Shown here: in pieces, positions 45,660 to 56,917 of the stretch | Position numbering within the stretch: the stretch's first letter is position 1 | How the letters are laid out: each line of letters opens with the position of its first letter | DNA from: Malaya genurostris | Lineage: Eukaryota; Arthropoda; Insecta; Diptera; Culicidae | NCBI RefSeq assembly: GCF_030247185.1 | Contig: NC_080570.1 | Span: 74,403,014 to 74,467,013, forward strand | Reading direction: 5' to 3' | DNA: 64,000 nucleotides | The notes under the pieces: model-generated | Told to the model about the DNA's origin: nothing | The model's input: the letters and a program-made list of their open reading frames with translations, nothing else | Database searches by the model: none | Made by a program: the position numbers and the translations under genes

Positions 45660-46190
45660 GTATTATATATTGTTGTTATTACTATTATAATCATTATTAT
45701 TTTAATTCTTATTAATATTGTTATAATTATTATTATTACTATTATTATAATTATTATTATTATTTAAAATGAAATAATATATTTCTTGCAGTACTGCGAC
45801 GAAAGAAGAGCATAACTTACACTGCGACATCAACTGTTATACATTGTATCATAGCATATTATCTTCTGTTATGTTATATTATGTTGCATGGTATTATACT
45901 GCATTGCATTATATCATATTATATTGTATTATATTATATTATATTATATTATATTATATTATATTATATTATATTATATTATATTATATTATATTATATT
46001 ATATTATATTATATTATATTATATTATATTATATTATATTATATTATATTATATTATAAGTATATGTATTGTTTTATATTGTATTATGTTATAGTATATT
46101 GCTAGAATATATTGTGTAATGGTATATTATATTGTGCTATATTATATTATATTATACTGTGTTATATTATTTTATATTATGTTATATCAC
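45660..46190. repeat. ATT-rich tract and (ATATT)n pentanucleotide microsatellite
   Basis: 45690-45770 is dominated by imperfect (ATT)n. 45913-46057 is an almost pure ATATT pentanucleotide, about 29 units, with decayed units on both sides. Open frames with repeating LYYIILYYII patterns here are artefacts. Confidence 0.97.
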
Positions 46191-46499
46191 AGCAGGCCCG
46201 TATCTAGGATTTTATTTCGGGAGGGGCCCAAAGATTTAAAAATAATGTTACTGAAGATTGCTTATGTACCTAATTCTAAGTGTGCATTTTACGGCTGTTT
46301 TTGACATAGATTGAAATTTTTTTCACTGGAACTGATAGTTTTACATTTCATTACGTTTACTGTCTTGTTATTTCTGTAACATATGTCTGAGACATTCTAA
46401 ATAAAATTATATTCGGATCTACTGTAAGTCTACCCGCATACATTGGTAATGCCTTGAACTGATGGTGGCTTCACACATACATACATACATACATTTAAA

Positions 46500-46715
46500 T
46501 CGGAGGTACGAAACATTTTGAAACTCTTTTAAGATGGTCTCAAAATTGTATCAAATTGTAGTTCATATTAGTCTTTGGTTGAACGAATCGACTTTCACTA
46601 TACTGGTTTCCTATTTTCGATTTCGGAAATACCGGAAATAGCAGTCAAAATTTTAAAATGCCGCTTCATTTTCTCTTATATGATTGGAACGTTTCCATTT
46701 ACTTCAATTCAAATG
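46500..46715 (+). repeat. Family Y fragment, left of a mariner insertion
   Basis: Contains gaacgaatcgactttcac, tttcgatttcggaaatac and cggaaatagcagtcaaaatt, in family Y style (compare 27960-28000). The family end (aatatgagaaaggcatcatt then gtaccactagg) appears at 48105-48135, just past the mariner, so the mariner probably landed in one family Y copy. Confidence 0.5.
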
Positions 46716-46717
46716 TA

Positions 46718-48009
46718 ACACATGGATCAATAAGTCCCGAGACTAACAATGGAAACAACATTTTTTTTGCAAATTTTTTTTTATTCACCTACATAATCAC
46801 CTTTTAGGGTGATACAATGGTTCCAACGTTTTTCCAATTTTTCAATACCATGTTTATAAAAAAAAATGTATCTTTCGCTTCAAAATAAGCTCCAGTTTCA
46901 GCGATGACCTCCTCATTTGAGCCAAATCTTTTTCCCTGGAGCATTTTTTTAAGATCAGCAATGAGCCAGTAGTCACTGGGGGCTAAATCTGGCGAGTATG
47001 GGGGATGGGGAAGCAGATCAAAGCCCAATTCGTTCAATTTCGCCATTGTTTTCATCGACTTGTGACAGGGTGTATTGTCTCGATGAAAAAGGATTTTTTT
47101 CTCTGCCTGTGCGATCGTTTTTTTGCGATTTCCTCCTTCAAACGCACCAGTAAGTCAATATAATAATCACTGTTGATCGATTTACCTTTTTCGAGGTAGT
47201 CAATGAAAATCACGCCATGCATATCCCAAAAAACCGACGCCATGACTTTGCCAGCTGACTGCTGCGTTTTCGGACGCTTCGGACGGCTTTCGCCAGCTGT
47301 GCGCCACTCAGATGACTGCCGCTTCGACTCTGGAGTGTAGTGATGTATCCATGTTTCATCCATGGTCACGTAACGACGCAAGAAATCTTTTTTGTTGCGA
47401 GTAAAAAGCGATAAACTGCTTTCTGAATCATCGACTCGTTGCTGTTTTTGTTCCATCGAAAGCAATCGCGGCACCCACTTGGAAAAAACCTTTTACATGC
47501 TCAATTTTTCATGAAGGATAGTAAATACACTTCCATATGATATCTGTGTCATCTCAGCAATCTCACGGAGCTTCACTTTACGATCTTTCATTATAATTTT
47601 TGTCACTTCACTCACATTTTCCGGTGTAATAGCTTCCACAGGTCTACCCTAGCGTTCCACGTCATTTGTGTCGGTACGACCACGTTTAAACTCGGCGAAC
47701 CACCGACAAATCGTTGCTTTTGATGGACAAGAGTCCGGATAACTTTTTTCAATCCATTGTTTCGCTTGCACGGTGTTTTTACCCATTAAAAAACAATGTT
47801 TTATCAAAACACGAAACTTGGTTTACCCATTTTTTAAACAAACTACAAAACGACTTTACTCCAACCTCGATAACTCAGCTGTTTCTGGTCGGATCGACTT
47901 ATAATTTTGACCCGTTTCAAGCAAAGGTTAGTACTCTAGAAAGATGTGGTTACTGGTTTACTACGAGCGCCATCTCTGCTTCAGTCTCGGGACTTATTGA
48001 TCTATGTGT
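46718..48009 (-). mobile_element. Full-length mariner, 1292 bp, TA target duplication
   Basis: TA at 46716-46717 and 48010-48011 bounds terminal inverted repeats of about 27 bp with one mismatch (gatcaataagtcccgagact is shared). The length is standard for mariner. The transposase is on the minus strand and broken. Confidence 0.92.
46800..47835 (-). pseudogene. Mariner transposase, irritans-like, broken
   Basis: Read right to left, an N-terminal HTH region (GKNTVQAKQWIEKSYPDSCP, 47.7-47.8 kb) contains an in-frame TAG after ...DVER, and a TAA follows ...KLSM before KVFSKWVPRLLSMEQ. The catalytic part shows MDETWIHHYTPES (first Asp), INSDYYIDLLVRLKEEI, then a frameshift near 47055 close to where the second Asp (usual HQDNAP) should be. 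Here the sequence reads FFIETIHPVTSR. The next frame reads MKTMAKLNELGFDLLPHPPY then SPDLAPSDYW, with the third Asp. Two stops plus a frameshift make it inactive. The motif set matches the irritans subfamily with DD34D spacing. Confidence 0.88.
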
Positions 48010-48099
48010 TAGTATGTAAATGTCTATGCAAATCAAATTTTCAAAACTTTTTCAATTTGTAGTGTTTTGATGAATCCTGTTGTAATATATGGAATGTAA

Positions 48100-48145
48100 T
48101 AAATAATATGAGAAAGGCATCATTGTACCACTAGGCTTTTAAGTG
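48100..48145 (+). repeat. Family Y right end, right of the mariner
   Basis: aatatgagaaaggcatcatt then gtaccactagg matches the family Y end at 9520-9550. Confidence 0.6.
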
Positions 48146-48320
48146 ATTTACCACTACTGCCGGAACCGGTATCGGTATTGCCAAAGCCATTTCATTTGGC
48201 CATTTACCAACAAGATTTACAAATTAGTGCAGGTTTTTAACGTTCTTTGCATCGTCGTTTAAACAACAGTTGGAAATATTTAACATTCTTCGCCTTATAA
48301 TTCCAAGACCGGCGAAAATA

Positions 48321-48522
48321 GTCCGGGTTGGCTGTTCAATGCATAGGGCGCTGGTCTTACAAGCCAGTTGTCGTATGTTCGAGCCACGACCTGGAAGGAT
48401 TCTTAGTGTCAGTAGGATCGTACAGCCATGCAATGATCCTGTACGCTATGAATCGGCTGCGAAGTCTGTTGAAACAGAGAGGCCACATTCCACAAAAAGG
48501 AATGTAATGCCAAGACTTTGAC
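48321..48522 (+). mobile_element. tRNA-derived SINE (Feilai-like), best preserved copy
   Basis: gtccgggttggctgttcaat starts the tRNA-like head, with box A here and box B at tatgttcgagccacgacc. The body follows in full (cttagtgtcagtaggatcgt, catgcaatgatcctgtacgc, atcggctgcgaagtctgttg) to the 3' end with ccacaaaaaggaatgtaatg and ccaagactttgac. Pol III transcription from these boxes would be expected. Mobilisation would depend on a LINE partner, which the sequence does not reveal. Confidence 0.8.
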
Positions 48523-50155
48523 TTTTTGAAAATATCGCAACACTTTTAGATATTGGGATCATTTTTTTTAAATCGATAAAACCGTTTCTGATAAATTGAA
48601 GCAAGTTCCATTTTAGATTTTTATATTTTGTATATTATAATTTCAATCAAAATTAATTATGAAGGTAATTTTAATTTGAATTCGAAGAAAGCAACGCAGC
48701 AATTTTTTCAAAAATAACGAATGTTGCTCGATCCAGTTATGTTGCGGTGTAGTAAAATGTATCCAAACATGCCGGGTTATACTGATTTCGAATATGCAGC
48801 CAAACAAAAAAATACGGAATAAGAAGTGATGATGCTTTTCACCTCTTTAGTAAGTGTACGTTTGCCTTATTCCAGAAGGTTTAAAAGAGATCGTTATAAA
48901 TTTCAGCTTATCCGAACCTCTTCACTCGGCGTGAGATAAAAATGTGTTACTGTTCCTGCTGCTGGCCGGTTTGTCTTTTTCCTGTTTTTGTTTTTATTAT
49001 GTGCTTTTGCCGTTCCCTCTGTTGTCAGCCGATTTAGAAGCTCTCGATTTAGCTAAACGATTACTAATAAAACCTATAACGTTTACGATTATTTTATTCA
49101 AATTGTCCCCCTGTTGAACGATGTCACACCGTACCGAAAATCACTCTACCGCCAGTCAGCGAGGGTGCGATGAACGAAAACTGTAAAAGATGACCACGGG
49201 ATACGGTGTCATTTGGTGTGGGATGACGTGAGAAATAATTTTTGTGGCACTCGGAAGACAGGAGATCTCTAGGTTCCCGAAAATTTGTGAACATGCCAAG
49301 GATGAATAAATGATTGACTTTATGGACATTCCTATCTGTCAATTCGGTTGGCGCTTTCAGTTTTTCATGTTGTACTGTATCGTATCGTAAGAACATAGGC
49401 GCCACTTCTGAAAGAACACACTAATGCCTTAACTGCAATCACGTTAAATTATATATTTGAAAGTTGAAAACGAAACCATTCGCTCAAAATCGGCAATGAG
49501 TTCGATTTATTCAAACATGAACCTACGCAACCAAAAGGTATGTCGTCAAAGTAATCGCAGGACATGACATCTAAAATATACAGTGGACCCTCTACTGATT
49601 TTCTGTTCAAATGTTAGTTTTCGTTTCACTTTACCATACGACTTGTCTTTCATTGGCTTCCTGTCCTCGAGGTTCGTCGCTGACCGCTCGAATCTCATAC
49701 AATCCCAAAATCGTCACGGTCTCTCACGATCGCATGTGACCAACCGATATATCGTCCGTAGAGTCCATGCACCATTCTGCTGTTCTAGAGCAGACAGTCT
49801 TTGACTTAGGCCGATGGTCTGAGCGAAATTCTCATGCATTCTATTGCAAGTTCTCGATCCTCGTGCGACGATAAAGGGAAGCCTTTCGAACATGTGAAAC
49901 AAGGGCACAACACGACAGCTCGACATCACGGTGGGTCTCCATTCGATTTCTTTAACTGCATATTATAATGTTTTGTCGTGAATACGACTTACTTTACTAT
50001 GAGGTGCCTTTTCAGAATTTACCCTCTTATAGAGTGATAAGTTTTTGATCGTGAATATCTCTTGTTGTATCTAACGAATCAACATAATTTTTGCTACATG
50101 CCGTCGGAAATATGATCACAATTTTATGATAAAATATTCAGTTGTGTGACATAAT
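48523..50155. other. Gene-free stretch
   Basis: No recognised gene or repeat. Around 49124-49405 and 49583-49929 the sequence is somewhat less AT-rich with 70-90-codon frames, but none carries a motif. Confidence 0.4.
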
Positions 50156-51338
50156 CTCAAATAATTCAAAATTAAACTTTTCTGAAATGTTTGGTATAAA
50201 CGAGTATCAAAGAGGATAATTCATAAGGCGCGTTTGCCTTGTTCGCTCAGTGATCTGTGAAAGGATTTATATAATCTAACTACCAATAGAATCGAAATTT
50301 TTCAACTTCAACGTGTATAGCAACAGCATTGAAGTATTTCAATAACACAACATAGAAAATCCTGTCTCAGTTGACCTATATCAACACCAGCCAATCAGAA
50401 CGCGTTCTGGGGAATAGAACAAAATATCTGCTGCTGTACAACAATCGTTCGAGAAAAATGTTCCGAACAGTGTTTAATATCGTAGTGAGTTCCACAATTT
50501 GGTCCTTCTGAAAGGCAGGAATGAATCCCGTACAGCATCCGGATAGTTTCTTTCAATGAAATGCAAATCCGAAATGAAATATCGAAATTAAAATTCTATA
50601 TGCTGCTATTTAGGACAAACGAAATCAGCTAAGAACAAGCCTCTCAACCAGGGATGCCAGGTTCACAGATTGTTCTGTGGTTCACAGATTTTCAATTTGC
50701 TGCACAGATTTTAAAAATGACACAGATTTTCACAGATTTTTGCTCATCAAATTGGTTTTGATCTGCTATTATGGTACGAAAAAACGGGCACAGATTTTCA
50801 CAGACAAGTTTTTGGCTTGGTCACAGATTTTTGAAAAAATGACCTGGCATCCCTGCTCTCAACAAAAATTGGATCAGTTTGGATGCTATCGCCACTGCGA
50901 GCAGATGTATTTTGTGTCGTTTGCAAAGCTAGTTTCGCCTCCGACAAGAGCGATTACGTCACAGCTGCCAGTCATTTGTTTGAATTGGTGAAAAAACAAC
51001 GGTGGAGAGCATTACACAAAATCAGCCGTTCTAATGGCTCTAAAAGTTTTCTAAAGAACTGTTCGGATTTCTTGCTCGCAGATCGAAGGGAAATATCCTC
51101 AGTTTAGTGCAAATCTAGAACAGTTTGGTTAGATTTGTGCACTTTTCGCTGTGTGAAATTCACAGTAATTTAGATCAAGTGAAACCTTCTTTGTTTTTGC
51201 GAAAAATGTTGAAAAGGGGAATGCTTGCATAATTCATACAATTAATCAACTAATTGATATTCGGAAGTGTTAAGGAACATGTCAGTTGTTTTCGTATTCA
51301 CGACATCAAGTTATGTCTCTGACATTACCCACCCACCT
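50156..51338 (-). repeat. Family X, copy 2 (inverted, single unit, holding a MITE)
   Basis: The inverse counterpart of 32301-33890, from the tttggtataaacgagtatca end through ccaatcagaacgcgttct, acgtcacagctgccagtcat and gatttgtgcacttttcgctg to gacattacccacccaccttt. It contains only one copy of the 560-bp unit duplicated at 32.4-33.5 kb. A 207-bp hAT-type MITE interrupts it. A 74-codon frame inside (50883-51107) is not matched by an intact frame in the other copies. Confidence 0.8.
50649..50855. mobile_element. hAT-type MITE, 207 bp, with 8-bp target duplication
   Basis: Ends CAGGGATGCCAGG and CCTGGCATCCCTG are exact inverses. CTCTCAAC flanks it on both sides (50641-50648, 50856-50863). The interior is built from repeated cacagatttt motifs. 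The paralogous family X copies have the empty site: on the minus strand near 32760-32775 the sequence reads ctcttaacaaaaattg with no insertion. An 8-bp duplication and CAGGG ends are characteristic of hAT. No coding. Confidence 0.93.
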
Positions 51339-51349
51339 TTTTATTTTAA

Positions 51350-51435
51350 AGCAAAGCTAAGCAAAGACCTGCCATTACATTCCTTTTGTGGAATTTGGCC
51401 TTTCTGTTTGAACAGACTTTGGAGACGATTCACAG
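51350..51435 (-). mobile_element. SINE 3'-end fragment
   Basis: The inverse of the Feilai-like 3' end: tacattccttttgtggaatt, ggcctttctgtttgaacaga and ctttggagacgattca correspond to the tail of the copy at 48.45-48.52 kb. The tRNA-like head is absent, which is unusual because SINEs normally lose the 5' end. That fits here, since the retained part is the 3' portion. Confidence 0.65.
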
Positions 51436-51569
51436 AAAGTACCAGATTTTGGTCTACGTGGTTTATGAACGGTCCCTTACCTACAAATTGAAATAGTTTT
51501 GAGCCAAATTTAGAAGATTTTTTCTGTTTTGAATGGTCACTGACGGTTTGCAATTGTTAATGCATTCCA

Positions 51570-51780
51570 CCTTATTCGTCCGGAAATGGAAATCGTATCT
51601 GAATGAAATTCGATAGCTGCCTATGGGACCAAAAGTTCTTACAATTGAGTGATTTTTTGTGAAAATCGATGGCGCTATCTCTGAGAAAGTGGAACTTTTC
51701 ACAACTATTCCGGAACCGGGATCGGAAAAGCCGAAGTTCGGTGGGAATATGAATCTATGCACGTTCTGTTGTAGTTCTCA
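51570..51780 (-). repeat. Family Y fragment
   Basis: On the minus strand: ttccgatcccggttccgga, actttctcagagatagcgcc and atcgattttcacaaaaaatc then gtcccataggcagcta, the family Y phrase set seen at 9.2 and 28.3 kb. Confidence 0.55.
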
Positions 51781-52285
51781 CAGTACAATTTTTACGAAAA
51801 TGAAAATTCAATGAAGTCAGAGAAATCGGAATGAAGAATTAAAAATAGTGAAATAGAACATATTCAAAAATTATGAAACGATTTGTGCATCCGAACATTT
51901 CCACTCACAACGATTTGAGTTGAAATTCATTGGAAATGGTTTACTACCTCATTTTTAAGTAAACAATGTTAATTAATTTCATATTCCCCTTGAATTCTTC
52001 TAGAGCCTAAAGAAAAATTAGAAGACATTGCTTCAAAGAACATTCAACATTCAACAGCAGATTTCGATTCCCTCTATGTAGTATATGGACCCTCGAATAA
52101 GAATGTTGAAAAACTAATAATTCATGGTAACTACAACAGTTGCTAATAATCTTCGAATCATATCGAATGGTAACATGATTATATTAGGATTATGTGCGTT
52201 CTAGAAATTAACTCGAATTTATTTGTTGTAATTTGTTTGTAATTTGAAAATGCTTTAAAAAATGTTCGAAACGAAATTCGGCGAT
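51781..52285. other. Gene-free stretch
   Basis: AT-rich, no recognised feature. Confidence 0.4.
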
Positions 52286-52289
52286 TATC

Positions 52290-53180
52290 GTGTGGAACAC
52301 AGTGTATTCAACCCACCGTGTATTCCATGAGACTTGCTCATGTTTTCTTTACTGACTTTCCATACGATGTATGGTTGTCGAAGGGTGACCAAGCGAGAGC
52401 AGCAGTAAACAGCTCCAGCAGAAGCAGCTTCGAAACAACGACGGCTAACGTTTGTTCCTCGGTCGTTAAAACGTAAGTGAGGACGTTGGCGGAAGAAGCG
52501 CATCGGCTGCGGTGGTGTAGTGTGAAGAGAGAAACCTACGGTGCGGTGTATCATTTAGCGTGTTTTCTTTCCCGTTTTTTATGTTGTGCCTTTTATTATT
52601 ATTTGTCCGATTCTCATTCTTCACTTCACACAACACTAATATTCAATTTAAAATATTTTAACAGACGGGACCACACACATACAGGCACGCGCGGAACCGG
52701 CTTGCAAGTTGGAGGCGATGATCATCCACTGCCGGCTGCCTGCGTCGCTTGGGTTCCTACAAATCTGTTCCTGCGGATCGCTGAATTTCGTTTTGGTTCT
52801 TCGGCAGCTTGTTAGTGAGTGGAGGCAAAAGAGAATGTGATGACGGTCGCCTGGCCCGATGATGATGATCATGAGGTGCGCGTTTGGGTGATCGTCAGCA
52901 ATAGTAGCAGCAGCCGCCAATAGGTATGTAAGGATGTTGAGAAGTCCAATGTGCAGAAGTTGAAGCGATCTTTTTGGATAACCGCATGTGTGTTCACGCC
53001 AAACACGAGTGCATGCAGAAGGAGATCGACGTACCTTCTTGGGAATAAAATAAGCTTGGATTCCGGCGGCGTTTGATGATCTTGGAGACCCTGTGTGAAC
53101 GAAACGATTACGGCTGCGGGAAAGAGCACGATGGGTGCCGAGCAGGAAATCGAGAGTGCGGAATGCGAGATTTTAAACGC
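52290..53180 (+). other. GC-richer unique region, possible host leader exon(s)
   Basis: About 900 bp that is clearly more GC-rich than its surroundings and lacks transposon motifs. Two sequences resemble splice donors: aaaacGTAAGTgagg (about 52471) and caataGGTATGTaagg (about 52923). A small frame at about 53130-53200 (MGAEQEIESAECEILNALYV) is preceded by a reasonable context, but it is short and unrecognised. This could be the 5' region of a host gene or an unidentified repeat. The strand is a guess from the donor-like sites. Confidence 0.25.
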
Positions 53181-54180
53181 GCTTTATGTGAGCCAAAGAT
53201 AACGAGAAAGACATGGAATGGGATGCTGTTTCAGTTTATTGAGAAACGTTTTAAAAAATGGGATTTTTTATCTTTTGGAACTTCAATTTTTTCCATCTCA
53301 CAGTATTGGCGGAAAATACAATGTATCAGCTCCTTGCATTTCAGTTTTCCTACATGCGCATAAATTTTATAATGCATATTCGCAGTATGATAGATGAGAC
53401 AATGCTTGAATAGCAGCTTGTTGTAATTTTATTTTGGTTTGTTACACATATGTAGCCTTTGCGGTTCGAACCGGGATGTGTTTATAGTAGCTAAATATAT
53501 GATGATGGAGAATAAATGTAAAATTACGGCGCTGTATTGAATGTAAATCTTCAATATCAAATATCCTGTATATATTTCACACGCTAAACTTCATTCGGGA
53601 ACAAGCAGCTCGCTACTGCTACCGACTGTTCGTTTCGATTAGGTTTGTTCCGGAACTCAAGGTTGTGTATAACGACTGGATTGGAGATTTATCGGAAGAT
53701 ATGCGGCTTTCTGAGTCATATGCAAATAGGCAAACGATTTGTTTATGAAACCGCTAGACGTTTCGGCCGTTTTTGTTGGGAAAATCAAATGACTATCGTT
53801 TCTGGTTTCGGAGGTAAAATGGTATAATTGACGTAACCGAAAAATCGCCCGTTTTTTACAGCTCATTTTTTCCTGAGAAGATTAAACGACAGGACTCATT
53901 GCTAGTAATTTTTTTTCGTATATGGATAAATCGATTCCAAGTTTATTCGAGACTTATATAGGGTTGGAGATAGAGTTCGGAGATCAAATGGCTGACATTT
54001 CAAGTATCGGAGATGTGATTGTACAAAGGACGTAATAATTTTTCTCTGTCCGCACAATTATTTCAGAAGGTGTCCAGTGATCAAGCTCAAAAATGTTATT
54101 GTAGATACATTTGGTTGGAGAAATTTTGCCGAATATGTGACGTAAGCTTTTATGAACTATCTTAATTAACCTGAATGAAA
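53181..54180. other. Gene-free stretch
   Basis: No recognised gene. Several frames of 60-96 codons on both strands show no motifs. Confidence 0.35.
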
Positions 54181-54184
54181 AAAT

Positions 54185-54230
54185 AGCTAAAATTCGGCAT
54201 TATCACACCACTAGGTGAATTAAGAATAGG
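54185..54230 (+). repeat. Family Y right end
   Basis: ttcggcattatcacaccact then aggtgaattaagaataggtt matches the family end at 9533-9560. An inverse copy of the same end (ttaatccacgtagtggtgtg then ataatgcc) lies at 54761-54790, so two ends face each other about 530 bp apart. Confidence 0.55.
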
Positions 54231-54644
54231 TTTTGTTTTGAGAATCCGTTGAGCCTCAATAGTAGGCATATTTTTTCCAAAATACTTCTAAACAATATTT
54301 AGATATTTTTTGAGGTCACAATAGAGAATATTTTCGGATTTTTCCCGATCAATAAGAAGAGTTGCTGCCATGATTTCGGTTATTCTGGTTAGCTGAAATC
54401 AGCATATAAGTCTCTAATGTCTAAATTTAATATAGTGGAATTAAATGGAAATCATTTTTCTTTTTTAAATAAAAAACTGTTTTATTTTGCCTACTGGTGT
54501 AATGATACCTTTTTCATATTATTCCTTGTCTCCTATATTGCACAGCAGAATTCTTCAAAACACAAAAAATTGAAAAAGTTTAGAAAACAATTTTGTTGTC
54601 AGTGACCATCGATTCAATCATAAGGGACATTCTATAACAAACCG

Positions 54645-54664
54645 ATAATAATAATAATAATAAT
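54645..54664. repeat. (ATA)n microsatellite, short
   Basis: ataataataataataataat, about seven units. Confidence 0.85.
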
Positions 54665-54760
54665 TCAATCGTTTAAACCATACTTCTACAATGATGTCTC
54701 CAACGAAAAAATTGAGATAAATACTGTTGTATACGCTAGTTTTTAACTAAAAACCTCTTC

Positions 54761-54960
54761 TTAATCCACGTAGTGGTGTGATAATGCCATTGTCTTTCCA
54801 TTTAAGTAGTCTCATTAGAACATTTGTTAGACTCTATCGTCGGTAATTCTTTCATCTCCGAGAAATTTTTGTGCATTGAAAACACTGGGGTTTGTCGGTT
54901 ACGTCACATATAACAGTACATCTCTCGAACCGGAAATGTTCGTCACAAACCTTTCAAATT
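54761..54960 (-). repeat. Family Y right end, inverted
   Basis: ttaatccacgtagtggtgtg then ataatgcc is the inverse of the end at 54185-54230. Further rightward gttacgtcacat and ctcgaaccggaaat are loosely family-like. Confidence 0.45.
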
Positions 54961-55620
54961 TGATTTACATTGTTAGCTTTGAATAAGCTTAAGTTTATCA
55001 AAGAAGGTTCAGTCAATAAAAAACCTGCGTTTAGCCGGTTACATCACTTATACTATTATATCTACAGAACCGGCACTTATTCCATTGTTCACCTCAATCT
55101 TATAAAACATTCCAATTCGTTCGAGATCGATAACAATGCTCTCTTGTCCAGTACTGAAATTTTCCAACTACAACAATTTGAGCACTTTTCATACGATTCC
55201 CACAACTGTGAAACAAATTTACTATTTCATGGCTTTTGGCATTAAAATGCCTTACTCTTCACTACACGGGCCGGGTATTAAAAAAAATACAAAACTAAAT
55301 CTTTTTTGTCATAATTTTGGTGATAATAACTCATTCATATGTTGATGGATTGATGCAATTTAAGGCCATCGTCCAAGTACCATGCGCGCATAAATTATTT
55401 GTTTAATGACAGAAACTCTTTTCAATGGAATTTTTGATCAAAAAAAATATTTTTATTTGCTATATTAGACAATATCTTCTCACTGAATTTCATTGAATTT
55501 TGAGATAATTATACTTCTTTTCCTAAAAGTGCCTAACTTGAATTTTTGACTGTGGGTAATGATCACCTACACAGAAAGAAATAATGAAATTTACACGACA
55601 TGTAAATCAATAGTGACATG
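54961..55620. other. Gene-free stretch
   Basis: AT-rich, no recognised feature before the mariner. Confidence 0.4.
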
Positions 55621-55622
55621 TA

Positions 55623-56915
55623 ACAGATCGGCTGAAAAGTTCGTATCGTTTCTATGAGAGTGCGCCACTAGAATTAAATCCATACCATTTTCAGTTAGTA
55701 CCAACCTTCAAAAGATACTTGTATAAATTTGACAGCTGTCTGATTATTAGTTTGTGAGATATTGCATTTTGAGTGAAGCTACTTTTGTTATTGTGAAAAA
55801 AAAAATGGATAAAAGGAATTTCATGTGTTGATGAAACACTACTTTTTGATTAAAAAAAGTGCCGCCAATACCAAAAAATGGCTTGATGAGTGTTATCCAG
55901 ACTCTGCACCGGGCGAAGCAACAATTGGTAAGTGGTTTGCAAAATTTCGTACTGGTCATATGAGCACCGAAGACGATGAACGCAGTGGACGTCCAAAAGA
56001 GGCTGTTACCGATGAAAACGTGAAAAAAATCCACAAAATGATTTTCAATGATCGTAAAGTGAAGTTGATCGAGACCCTAAAGATTGACACCCTAAAGATA
56101 CCAAAGGAACGTGTTGGACATATTATTCACGAATATTTGGATATGAGAAAGCTTTGTGCAAAATGGGTGCCGCGTGAGCTCACAATCGATCAAAAACAAC
56201 AACGAATTGATGATTCTGAGCAGTGTTTGGAGCTGTTATATCGAAATAAAACCGATTTTTTTCGTCGATATATAACAATGGACGAAACATGGCTCCATCA
56301 CTCCACTACGGAGTCCAATCGACAGTCAGCTGAGTGGACTGCACGCGATGAACCGAACCCAGAGCGTGGAAAGACTCAACAATCGGCCGGTAAGGTTATG
56401 GCGTCTGTATTTTGGGATTCGCATGGTACAATTTTCATCGACTACCTTGAAAAGAGAAAAACCATCAACAGTGACTATTATATAGCGTTATTAGAGCGTT
56501 TGAAGGACAAAATTTTAAAAAAACGGCCTCATTTGAAGAAGAAAAAAGTTTTGTTTCATCAAGACAATGCACCGTGTCGATGAAAACCATGTTGAAATTG
56601 AACGAATTGGGCTTCGAATTGCTCCCTCATCCACCGTATTCTCCAGATTTGGCCCCAGTGACTTTTTCCTGTTCTCAGACCTCAAGAGAATGCTCGCTGG
56701 TAAAAAATTTAGAAGCAATGAAGAGGTAATCGCTGAAACTGAGGCCTATTTTGAGGCAAAGAACAAATCGTACTACAAAAATGGTATCGAAAAGTTGGAA
56801 GATCGCTATAATCGCTGTATCGCCTCTGTTGGCAATTTTGTTGAATAATAAAAACGAATTTTGGCAAAAAAATGTGTGTTTCTATTAAACGATACGAACT
56901 TTTCAGCCGAACTGT
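55623..56915 (+). mobile_element. Full-length mariner, 1293 bp, TA target duplication
   Basis: TA (55621-55622 and 56916-56917) bounds inverted repeats of about 29 bp with one mismatch, both containing cggctgaaaagttcgtatcg. The termini and TIR differ from those of the mariner at 46.7 kb, so these are two different irritans-type lineages. The transposase is on the plus strand. Confidence 0.93.
55805..56848 (+). pseudogene. Mariner transposase, irritans subfamily, nearly intact but frameshifted
   Basis: Cut-and-paste transposase of about 345 codons. ATG at 55805 opens MDK, then a one-base loss near 55814 shifts the frame. From 55825 a 252-codon frame covers the HTH domain (KKSAANTKKWLDECYPDSAP), the linker WVPREL, the first Asp in MDETWLHH (about 56281), and HQDNAPC with the second Asp (56563-56565). 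Just after it about 8 bases seem lost, causing a frame change. The next frame runs KTMLKLNELGFELLPHPPYS and a further one-base loss near 56656 precedes the third Asp (PSDFFLF, 56660-56662), then EVIAETEAYFEAK to the stop at 56848. Counting through the breaks gives DD34D spacing. A small internal duplication (taaagattgacaccctaaag, about 56080) is also present. All three catalytic Asp survive, but three frameshifts inactivate it. Confidence 0.92.
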
Positions 56916-56917
56916 TA

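Noticed and set aside
45844..46105. Frames with repeating LYYIILYYII patterns
   Set aside because: Translations of the ATATT pentanucleotide repeat.
46195..46245. ggcccgtatctaggatttta / cgggaggggccc as an element end
   Set aside because: It looks like a repeat edge, but I found no second copy or matching end in the window.
50883..51107. 74-codon frame in family X (SDYVTAASHLFELVKKQRWR), briefly considered histone-like
   Set aside because: No histone-fold signature, and the related copies at 32-33 kb do not keep the frame.
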